From: DATBAT01 sp963824805
GTDB lineage: Bacteria; Acidobacteriota; Terriglobia; Terriglobales; Acidobacteriaceae
DNA length: 64,000 bases
Direction: 5' to 3'
NCBI GenBank assembly: GCA_963824805.1
Contig: CAWGQZ010000057.1
Span: 12,220-76,219 of the forward strand
Shown here: piece after piece, positions 39,901 through 47,415 of the stretch
How the letters are laid out: every line of letters starts with the position of its first letter
How positions within the stretch are numbered: the stretch's first letter is position 1
Notes under the pieces: model-generated
What the model saw: the letters and a program-made list of their open reading frames with translations, nothing else
Told to the model about the DNA's origin: nothing
Databases searched by the model: none
Program-made: the position numbers and the translations under genes

Positions 39901-40409
39901 CCAGTACTCGAAATGGTCCCGACAGTAGTGTTTCCGGCCGTGATGCCGTTCACTTGCCAGGTAACAGAAGTATTGCTGCTGTTGAGCACGGTGGCGGTAA
40001 ATTTTTGCGTCTTGCCTGCGGCTAAAGAAGCGGAAGGCGGAGAGATCGTAACACTGACTGGTGAGACGGTCAGAGTCACTTTGGCCGATGCGGATTTGGT
40101 AGTGTCGGCTTTGGAGATTGCCTTCACCGTGATCACTCGCAGCTTAGAAACCTTGGCTGGTGCGAGGTACAGCCCCGAAGTGGAGATGGTGCCGTTGTTG
40201 GAGTTTCCCCCGGTTGTTCCGTTCACCTGCCAGGTCACGGAGGTATTGGAGGTATTCAGCACCGTGGCGGTGAATTGCTGGGTGCCGGCGGCCGGTAGCG
40301 ATGTTGTTGTCGGGGAGACGGAGACGCTGACGGCGGCGAACGCGGCGACCTGAAATAGAGTAAATGGCAGGAGGTGCAATGCAAACCGGCGGGGGATTCC
40401 AAGTCTCAA
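36993..40409 (-). CDS. Secreted Ig-like repeat and right-handed beta-helix protein A (two frameshifts in this copy)
   Basis: About 1139 residues when read through breaks near 39,110 and 38,520; arm 2 reads through both of these but breaks at 52,460. A signal peptide (ALHLLPFTLFQVAAFA) is followed by seven bacterial Ig-like (BIG2-type) repeats of about 90-100 residues. Each opens with VxVSPxxxSLxAGGTQxFTA and contains VTWxVNG and GLYxAP. The C-terminal 480 residues form a DUF1565/parallel beta-helix domain starting NSFYVATTGSDSAAGTLAAPW, with stacked Asn-rich coils such as IQILNNSVHDI and FVTIRNNLIYASN. Such helices are found in pectate-lyase-like and surface carbohydrate-binding proteins. No catalytic residues can be assigned, so the activity may be binding or hydrolysis of polysaccharide. 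Confidence 0.85.
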
Positions 40410-40592
40410 GATGTAGCCTCTCGCACACCAGTGCGGTGTCGCACCAGCAATTCGACAAATTTAACTGGGCCCGAAAAGCTTTGCTTCAAGACGACGAATT
40501 ACAGGAAAAGGCTGGAAAAATATGTGGTCATTGTAATGCACCCAGCATCGATGGACGTGCATATACCCTAACCACTTGTGCCGATCTGCGAT

Positions 40593-43496
40593 TTATTGCT
40601 CAAAAGCCCCCATATCAATGTTCGATCCCTGTACCCTGGCTCCGCCTGCGAAGTCCAGGATTCCCTCTACGGTCGCGCCGAGATTGGTGCCCGCATTTAC
40701 GGCCGGAGAGGTAGCAAGCACATCAAGATTCAGTCCCGACAGGTTCAAGTTCAGGAAGAACGGATTCGAAAACTTCGAGTGCGGATCCTTGCCGGTTGAC
40801 GACTGGTACGAGGCAAAACTCGTACTGTCAGCTCCGTTCCAGAGGAATTCAGCTGAGCCGTTCGAGGTGTAATAGAGGTTGTAGTCCACATCCACCGGGT
40901 TGGGTTCGCTCTTGGTGAAGTTGTTGATGAACAGCCCCTGCGAGCTTGCGTAGAGAATGTTGTTCTTGAACACGTTATTCGTGGCGTAGTACTGCACCTG
41001 GAACTCGCCGCTGCCGGAGTTCTGGGTGTCGTTTCCGAACAAAGTGTTGTTGACGATGATGCAGTTGTCAGTGCCGCCGACGTTGCTGGCGTATCCACCA
41101 ATGGAAATGCCGGTGATGTTCGAGGCGTAGATGACATTGTTGCGCACGGTCACGAAGCTGGCGACTGTGCCTTTGTGCTCGCTGGCGACCTCGATGCCAA
41201 GGTCCACGTTGTGGATAAGGTTGCGCTCAATGATGATCTGGGTTCCGCCGTCGACGTAAATACCGTCGGCGTCGTAGTCATTCCCCTCACCGGGGTTGGA
41301 TTTTCCGCTGATGTTGTAAATGGTGTTGTCGCTGATAACGCCATTGCGGGCGCGGTCGTAGGCCGCATTGGAGGAGACGCCCTCGTAGCCGATGGCGTCG
41401 ATGGCGATGTTGTCATTGTCGTGGACCAGGTTGTTAGTGATCGCGAAGTTGGTCACGTTCCCATCGACGTTCACCGATTCGCTGCCACCGGTCCTTAGGT
41501 TGTAAACCTCGTTACCGTCGATGGTGACCAGGTCGATCGATGCCGGCGCCTCAGTTCCATAGACCGCGATTCCAAAAGCGTTCCCGTTGGCTTCGGACGT
41601 GGTCTTTATGTCGTGAACAATGTTGTTGAGAATCTTGATATGGCTGCCTGAACCTGTGACCCAGATTCCGGCCGGAACGGCGCTTGAGCTCGAGGTCACG
41701 TAGTTGCGGATCTCGAATCCGGCAATGGTAACGTAGCTGCGCCCGATAATGTTGAACAGGCCATTTTGATCGGTAGGCGGCTTGAGGCCGGTGCCATCGA
41801 GAATCGCCTTCTCGCCGGGGTAGTTTTGGAATGTTACTGGTCCGGCAGCAGCCGATCCCGACATCCCGATATTCACGCTCTCGGTGTAGGTACCCGCTCG
41901 GACGAAGACGGTATCGCCGGGCTGCACCAAACTAGACGCAGCAGCATGGGAAATGGTCTTCCAGGGCGAGGCCAGAGTTCCCGCATTCGAGTCACCGCCC
42001 GTAGTGGCAACATAGAAGGAATTCCCCGTGGTTGTAACTGGCGGGGTAACGGTGACCTGAGCCGAACCAGACTTGGTTGGGTCAGCCTGCGAAACCGCCG
42101 CCACAGTGACAGTGGTCTTGGCGGCAAGCGATACTGGGGCTGTGTAGAGTCCGGCAGTAGTGATGGTCCCGGTTGCGGCACTGCCGCCGCTTACTCCGTT
42201 CACACTCCATGTGACCGCCTTGTTGGCGGTGTTTGCTACCGTCGCAGTGAACTGCTGGGTACCACCCGCGTTGAGCGATGCCGATGTTGGCGTGACCATG
42301 ACGGTTACTGGATTGGTTGCGGCTGGATTGATGGTGACCTGGGCGCTGCCGGATTTTGTTGTATCGGCCTGCGACACAGCAACGACGGTCACGACTGTGC
42401 TAGCTGCAACTGAAGCGGGCGCGGTGTAGACTCCGGCGGTCGTAATGGTTCCAGTAGCCGCGCTACCTCCGGTTACCCCGTTCACTTTCCAGGTGACGGC
42501 CATATTGGCGGTGTTGGTAACACTTGCCGTGAATTGCTTGGTCGCACCGACGGCGAGCGACGCGGTCGAGGGCGCGACGGTGACACTCACAGGGCTCGTA
42601 GTGGGTGGGGTGAGATTGACCAGCGAAATCGTGCGGTTATGGGGATCGACCGGGGAGAAAGCGATCACTCGAACGCTGGTTGCGGCACTGACGACGGCCG
42701 GGGCGGTGTAGAGTCCGGTTTGGGTGATGGTTCCTACTCTCGAGGTCCCGCCCGTGAAGCCGTTCACCTGCCAGGTCAGGCCCGGGATTGGAGCGTTCTG
42801 CAGGTTTGCCGTAAACTGCTGCGTCCCGCCCCCTCCAAGGCTCACGGCAGATGGTGCGATGGTGACAATGATCCCTTTGAGCGTAATGGTGGCCTTTTTG
42901 ACTTTACTGGGATTCGCCTGCGACACGGCCTTCAGGGTCACCGTCATCCCGGCAGGAACAATGATCGCCGGCGCCGAGTAAAGGCCCGCTGCCGAGACCG
43001 TCCCGGTGGACGCGCTTCCACCCACTACCCCGTTCACTGACCATGTGACTGCTTTATTCGGCGTGTTTAGAACGGTGGCGCTGAATTGTTGCTTCCCTCC
43101 ATCGAGCAGCGTCACGGCAGTCGGGGAAAGACTCATGGTCACCGGAAGCCAAGTCACCGATGCTTTCCCGATGGCTGCGGTATCAGCCTGCGAGGTGGCC
43201 GCAATCACTCGAGTCGCAGGGCCCGAAATGACCGTGGGCGCGGTGTAGAGTCCGGACGCCGAGACGGTGCCAACGGTCGCATCTCCTCCCGCAATTCCAT
43301 TCACTGCCCAGGTGACCGCATGGTTCACGGTGTTTGAGAGCGACGCAGTGAACTGCTGGGTGCCGCCACCCACCACCGAAGCGGTTGCCGGAGACACGGT
43401 CACGGTGACGACTGTTTGGGCGTACCCGGGCAGGCAGGTGAAAAGGAAAGCGAGCAGGACGAAGTAAGAGCTGCGCAAGGGGGAGGAGTTGGGCAC
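40593..43496 (-). CDS. Secreted Ig-like repeat and right-handed beta-helix protein B
   Basis: An intact 967-residue paralogue of protein A. The start is GTG with AGAGG seven bases upstream; signal peptide SYFVLLAFLFTCLPGYAQ. Five BIG2-type Ig-like repeats (about 30-505; openings such as VTVSPATASVVGGGTQQF, VTIAPSAVSLGGGG, VMVTPTSASLNAGG) precede the beta-helix (about 510-967) that opens NSFYVATTGGDSNAGTLASPW. Its Asn-rich turns closely match those of protein A. Protein A lies 183 bases downstream on the same strand, so the two probably arose by tandem duplication and then changed in Ig-repeat number. The PEP-CTERM protein and sigma-54 activator lie directly upstream. An exopolysaccharide- or host/plant-polymer-binding role is inferred. 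Confidence 0.88.
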   Translation of the reverse strand: MPNSSPLRSSYFVLLAFLFTCLPGYAQTVVTVTVSPATASVVGGGTQQFTASLSNTVNHAVTWAVNGIAGGDATVGTVSASGLYTAPTVISGPATRVIAATSQADTAAIGKASVTWLPVTMSLSPTAVTLLDGGKQQFSATVLNTPNKAVTWSVNGVVGGSASTGTVSAAGLYSAPAIIVPAGMTVTLKAVSQANPSKVKKATITLKGIIVTIAPSAVSLGGGGTQQFTANLQNAPIPGLTWQVNGFTGGTSRVGTITQTGLYTAPAVVSAATSVRVIAFSPVDPHNRTISLVNLTPPTTSPVSVTVAPSTASLAVGATKQFTASVTNTANMAVTWKVNGVTGGSAATGTITTAGVYTAPASVAASTVVTVVAVSQADTTKSGSAQVTINPAATNPVTVMVTPTSASLNAGGTQQFTATVANTANKAVTWSVNGVSGGSAATGTITTAGLYTAPVSLAAKTTVTVAAVSQADPTKSGSAQVTVTPPVTTTGNSFYVATTGGDSNAGTLASPWKTISHAAASSLVQPGDTVFVRAGTYTESVNIGMSGSAAAGPVTFQNYPGEKAILDGTGLKPPTDQNGLFNIIGRSYVTIAGFEIRNYVTSSSSAVPAGIWVTGSGSHIKILNNIVHDIKTTSEANGNAFGIAVYGTEAPASIDLVTIDGNEVYNLRTGGSESVNVDGNVTNFAITNNLVHDNDNIAIDAIGYEGVSSNAAYDRARNGVISDNTIYNISGKSNPGEGNDYDADGIYVDGGTQIIIERNLIHNVDLGIEVASEHKGTVASFVTVRNNVIYASNITGISIGGYASNVGGTDNCIIVNNTLFGNDTQNSGSGEFQVQYYATNNVFKNNILYASSQGLFINNFTKSEPNPVDVDYNLYYTSNGSAEFLWNGADSTSFASYQSSTGKDPHSKFSNPFFLNLNLSGLNLDVLATSPAVNAGTNLGATVEGILDFAGGARVQGSNIDMGAFEQ

Positions 43497-43863
43497 AGTG
43501 CAACCTCTTTATTTGGGCACCGCCATTTCTGTCTGCGGCGGGATCAAACGATGATTCAGCCGACCCAGACCTTTGCCCCGGCAACCTATTTCCCGATGGC
43601 GAACCGTTGGAGCCCCAAAATCCTAACGATCAAGATCTAGCTCGACTGCAATGAATCCGAAGTGGCGTATGAAAGCGTGGACAAACTGTCCCTAAAACGT
43701 GCCTCAAAAGTAGACGCGGAGGCCTCCAATGTCAACTATCTTCTCGAGAATAAAGTTTGTTTTCTGCCAGATTTGGGGCACTGACTAAGAAATTGGGGTA
43801 AGAGGAGACCTCAATGGTCTCCCCTTGATTTGGCGTAGGTTAGGTCACCGGAGGGCAGTGGCG
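43497..43863 (-). other. Long 5' leader of beta-helix protein B, possible structured RNA
   Basis: A 367-base non-coding stretch upstream of protein B, also kept in arm 2 (47,048-47,415). The 120 bases nearest the gene are largely conserved between arms. They include CGCCATCGGGAAATAGGTTG, then GGCAAAGGTCTGGG, and a hairpin CCGCC...GGCGG just before the ribosome-binding site. I cannot assign it to a known riboswitch. Confidence 0.35.
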
Positions 43864-44258
43864 TTATGCCCATGGAGACGGGACGACCGGCCTGCTGATG
43901 GCTACGATAAGGCCGACCAAAGTCAGCATCCCCTCAAACACGAGGAGACCCCTGGTTCCGGGACAGGCACCACCGGAGATCGACAAGTCGGAGGGGTTGG
44001 AGGCGGCGGTTGAATGATAGAACCGCAGCTACCCGCCACGATTGATTGGTACTGACATTGGTCCTTGCGCTCGAGCTTAAGGCTGGAGTTGCCTTGTGAG
44101 GTGCCGAGCCCAGTAGCGGCTCTTGGCATATTCGTACTAGCTCCGGAATGCAATTGGCGATCAGAATTCCCCGAATAAGAACGAACGCTTACGGATCGGC
44201 CCAGACAGCGCTGGGCAGAAACAAACCCGGCGGCAAGCAGCAGAGTTTGTTTGCCTGT
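43864..44258 (-). CDS. Small PEP-CTERM sorted protein (frameshifted)
   Basis: Starting at MTGKQTLLLAAG, the N-terminus is a signal peptide. After frame correction it would read on to SAVWADSVSVGSYSGNS. A low-complexity middle (PPPPTPPT) leads to the sorting signal VPVPEPG, a hydrophobic helix (MLTLVGLIVAIS) and a basic end, terminating at TAA 43,864. That is the PEP-CTERM pattern recognised by exosortase. The ATG is preceded by GGAGGG. Length is about 130 residues. At least two indels break the frame, one right after PEPG, where arm 2 has extra bases. No exosortase gene is in the window. Confidence 0.7.
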
Positions 44259-44392
44259 CATGAAATTTCCCTCCATCTCGAAGGACTTGCGCCGCAAGGA
44301 TTCGAGCTTCCTCGCGACGTCTCGGAGTACTGGAAGCTAGCGGGGATGCCATGAACATTGAGCCTAGGCCTTACGTGGTCTTTAACTCGGGG

Positions 44393-44422
44393 CAAACAAA
44401 ATGCGGGGCCAGTGGCCCCGCA
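44393..44422 (-). terminator. Rho-independent terminator after the sigma-54 activator gene
   Basis: A perfect 10-bp stem TGCGGGGCCA / TGGCCCCGCA with a 1-base centre is followed on the minus strand by TTTTGTTTG. It lies 25 bases after the stop codon. Confidence 0.85.
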
Positions 44423-44445
44423 AGTGAACCTTATCTTAGATTGAC

Positions 44446-45448
44446 TCAGTCGGCGGCAGGTGCGGCGGGCGCAGCTTCCACCGCATCAACCCGGCGGCGG
44501 GAGGTGCGGTTGGGCGGAAGGCCCGCTTCGCGGATCTTGTATAGCAAGGCGCGATAGCTGATCCCAAGTGTACGAGCGGCCTGTTTTCGGTTCCAGTGGT
44601 GGGATTGCAAAACCTTCAAGATAATCTTGCGCTCCAACTGGCGAACCGCCTGACGAGTCAGCTTTTTCAGCGAGATTGGCCCATCGAAATCGATGTCGGG
44701 CGTGAGATATTCTGGTTCGCGAGCCACGAGGTCAGTGGCGATGACGTCTTCGTTGCCTAAAATCACGTACCGCTTGACCAGATTCTCCAATTCGCGAATG
44801 TTGCCGGGCCAGTGATATTTCTGCAGCACTCCCATGGTCTCTGAAGAAAGTACACGGGCGCGACAGTTGTATTTGCGGTTGTAGTACTCGAGGAAATAGT
44901 TGACCAGGTCTTCAATGTCGGCCCGGCGCTCCCGCAACGGCGGCAATTGCAGATTGACGACGTTGATGCGATAGAAGAGATCCTGCCGGAAGGTGCCACT
45001 TTCGATTTCGGTTTCGAGCTGGCGATTGGTAGCGCAGACGATACGGACTTCGACTTTCTTGTCTTCCTGGGCACCTATGCGACAGAACTGTCCGTCCTGA
45101 AGCAACTGTAAGAGCTTCGATTGCAAAGCGGGATCGAGTTCAGAAATTTCGTCAAGGAAGAGCGTACCCCGGTGCGCCATCTCGACGCGTCCGGGCTTGG
45201 AGCCGTAGGCTCCGGTGAAGGCGCCACGCTCGTATCCGAAGAGCTCGCTTTCGAGCAGAGTTCCTGGAATGGCGGGACAGTTCACTTTGACAAAAGGTCC
45301 GCTCTTCCACGGAGAAAGGGTATGGACCATGCGCGCGATGATGTCTTTGCCTGTCCCGCTTTCGCCCTGGATCAGGACCGGAACATTGGCTGCGGCCACT
45401 TTGTTGAGGCGTTCACGCACCGCCTGCATGCTGTCAGACCGGCCGAAG
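44446..45448 (-). CDS. Sigma-54-dependent transcriptional activator, N-terminus missing
   Basis: The C-terminal 330 residues of an NtrC-type activator. Starting at FGRSDSMQAVRERL it has Walker A GESGTGKD, the sigma-54 contact loop GAFTGA, Walker B LFLDEISE, the R-finger region and a Fis-type helix-turn-helix WNRKQAARTLGISYRALLYKIRE. The tail is Ala/Pro-rich (EAAPAAPAAD). The N-terminal sensory or receiver domain is absent. Upstream residues of the open frame come from the antisense of the other arm, so the gene is cut exactly at the dyad centre. Located upstream of a PEP-CTERM gene, it may control exopolysaccharide or surface-protein genes, as PEP-CTERM-associated activators do. Confidence 0.88.
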
Positions 45449-45463
45449 CAGTGGTCTTCGGCC
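45441..45463. other. Centre of the giant inverted repeat (8-bp stem, 7-nt loop)
   Basis: GGCCGAAG at 45441-45448 and CTTCGGCC at 45456-45463 flank CAGTGGT. The two arms are symmetrical about 45,452, inside the AAA+ domain region of two head-to-head sigma-54 activator fragments. Confidence 0.9.
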
Positions 45464-46452
45464 GTTCCGAAGCATGCGGGCGGTCCGGAACGCCTGAACA
45501 AAGTCGCCGCCGCTAACGTTCCAGTCCTGATCCACGGGGAAAGCGGGACCGGTAAGGACATATCGCGCGCATGGTCCACGGGTTTCACCGTGGAAAACGG
45601 GACCGTTCGTGAAGGTGAACTGCCCGGCCATCCCAGGGACGCTGCTCGAAAGCGAGCTGTTCGGATACGAAAAAGGCGCTTTCACCGGGGCTTACGGAAC
45701 CAAACCCGGCCGCGTCGAGATGGCGCACCGGGGCACGCTGTTCCTCGACGAGATTTCGGAACTGGACCTGGCCTTCAGTCGAAACTGTTGCAGTTGCTTC
45801 AGGATGGCCAGTTTTGCCGCATTGGCGCCCAGGAAGACAAGAAAGTCGAAGTGCGCGTAGTGTGCGCGACCAATCGCCAGCTCGAAACCGAAATCGAAAA
45901 CGGAACGTTCCGGCAAGATCTGTATTACCGGATCAATGTAGTCAACCTCCACATGCCTCCGCTGCGCGAGCGCCGCGGCGACATCGAAGAACTGACCGCT
46001 TATTTCCTCGAGTACTACAACCGAAAATACAACTGCCGCGCAAAGTCGCTTTCGAAGAGGTCATGTCGGTACTGCAGAAATATCATTGGCCCGGCAACAT
46101 TCGTGAGCTGGAAAACCTGATCAAGCGATACGTGATCCTGGGGAATGAAGAAGTCATCTCCGCGGACCTGGTCGCTCGCGAACCGGATTTCTTCAATCCA
46201 GAGATCGATCTGGATGGGCCAATCTCGCTGAAAAAACTCACCCGCCAGGCGACTCGCGAGTTGGAGCGCAAGGTGATTTTGAAAGTGTTGCAAGCCCACC
46301 ATTGGAACCGGAAGCAGGCCGCTCGCGCATTTGAGCATCAGTTATCGAGCGTTGCTATACAAGATTCGCGATGCGGGACTGCCCCCAACCGCACCTCCCG
46401 CCGTCGGGTTGATGCGGCGGAAGCTGCACCCGCCGCACCTGCCGCCGACTGA
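45456..46452 (+). pseudogene. Second sigma-54 activator fragment, diverged and frameshifted
   Basis: A homologue of the 44,446-45,448 gene, cut at the same point (FGRSEAM). It is about 85% identical in protein; in 46261-46320 nine of 60 bases differ, seven at third codon positions. GESGTGKD, GAFTGA and LFLDEISE are present, but the frame breaks near 45,560, 45,775, 46,045 and 46,330. The Fis helix-turn-helix is scrambled by the last break. The final residues NRTSRRRVDA and EAAPAAPAAD match arm 1 closely. Synonymous-type divergence shows this is a different natural allele or paralogue, not a noisy copy of the first. Confidence 0.85.
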
Positions 46453-46474
46453 GCCAATCTAGATGAGGTTCACT

Positions 46475-46505
46475 TGCGGGGCCACTGGCCCCGCATTTAT
46501 TTGCC
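46475..46505 (+). terminator. Rho-independent terminator after the second sigma-54 fragment
   Basis: The same perfect TGCGGGGCCA / TGGCCCCGCA hairpin as at 44,402-44,422, followed by TTTATTTG on the plus strand. Confidence 0.82.
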
Positions 46506-46635
46506 CCGAGTTGAAGAGCACGTAAGGCCTAGGCTCAATGTTTGTGGCATCCCCGTCTCTCTCCAGTACTCCGAGACGTCGCGAGGAAGCCCGAAATCCT
46601 TGCGGCGCAAGTACTTCGAAATGGAGGGAAATTTC

Positions 46636-47047
46636 ATGACAGGCAAAAAAACTGCCGCTGCTGGTTGCCGCCGGATTGTTTCTGCCCAGCGCTGTCTGGG
46701 CCGATAGCGTAAGTGTTGGTTCTTATTCGGGGAATTCTCTATTGCCAATTGCATTCCGGAGTTAGTACGAATACGCCAAGATCCGCTGCTGGGCTCGGCA
46801 CCTCACAAGGGCAACTCCAGCCTCAAGCTCGAGCGCAGGGACCAATGTCAGTATCAATCAATCGTGCATGGTGAGTAGCTGCGGTTCTAGCATTCAACCG
46901 CCGCCTCCAACCCCTCCGACTTATCGATCTCCGGTCGTGCCTGTCCCGGAACCAGGCTCTGGTCTCCTCATGTTTTGGGGGATGCTGACTTTCGTCGGCC
47001 TCATCGTAGCCAGCGGCAGGCAGGGTCGTCCGGCCGCCAGGGCATAG
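46636..47047 (+). pseudogene. PEP-CTERM protein, arm 2 copy (frameshifted)
   Basis: The ATG after GGAGGG opens MTGKK and soon breaks. In another frame it continues SAVWADS and ends with the better-preserved sorting signal VPVPEPGSGLLMFWGMLTFV, then GLIVASGRQGR and TAG at 47,045-47,047. Here the PEP motif, hydrophobic helix and basic tail lie in one frame, which identifies the arm 1 gene. About 6% base differences from arm 1, by eye. Confidence 0.7.
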
Positions 47048-47415
47048 TGCCACTGTCCCTTCGGTGGCTTACACGCCGGATGAAGGGGAGACCATAGTTA
47101 CTCCTCGCCCCAATTTCTTAGTGAGTGCCCCAAATATGGTAGAAAACAAATTTTATTCTCGAGAAGATAGTTGACATTCGAGGCCTCCGCGTCTACTTTT
47201 GAGGCACGTTTTAAGGACAGTTTGTCTTACCTCTACATATCGCCACTTCGGATCCATTGCAGTCGAGCTAGATCTTGATCGTTAGGATTTTCGGGCTCCA
47301 ACGGTTCGCCATCGGGAATAGGTTGCCGAGGCAAAGGTCTGGGTCTGGCTGAATCATCGGTTGATCCCGCCGCAGACAGAAAGTGGCGGTGCCCAAAAAA
47401 TAAAGAGGTTGCACT
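47048..47415 (+). other. Leader of beta-helix protein B, arm 2 copy
   Basis: Counterpart of 43,497-43,863. Conserved blocks are CGCCATCGGGAATAGGTTGC, GGCAAAGGTCTGGG and the CCGCC/GGCGG hairpin before the GTG start. No gene is seen. Confidence 0.35.

Larger units (their letters stand above)
31152..45448 (+). repeat. Giant inverted repeat, arm 1 (about 14.3 kb)
   Basis: Every gene from the 5' part of the M28 peptidase to the sigma-54 activator in this stretch occurs again, in reverse order and opposite orientation, at 45,456-59,609. Paired positions sum to 90,904 at the centre, about 90,794 in the ATPase gene and 90,764 at the M28 start, so arm 2 is about 140 bases shorter. By-eye identity is about 99% in vapC and the ATPase, about 95% between genes, and about 85% in the sigma-54 gene. 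Confidence 0.95.

Noticed and set aside
37000..43500. Highly repetitive DNA in the beta-helix genes as a CRISPR or satellite array
   Set aside because: The periodicity is about 270-300 bases, degenerate and in frame; it encodes Ig-like repeats, with no fixed repeats and spacers.
43497..43863. Canonical c-di-GMP-I riboswitch in the leader
   Set aside because: GCAAAGGTCT resembles part of the motif, but the paired elements and GNRA-loop arrangement are not recognisable.
44258..44446. Sigma-54 (-24/-12) promoter before the PEP-CTERM gene
   Set aside because: TGGCAT followed by CTAGC has the wrong spacing between the GG and GC elements, and arm 2 does not conserve it.
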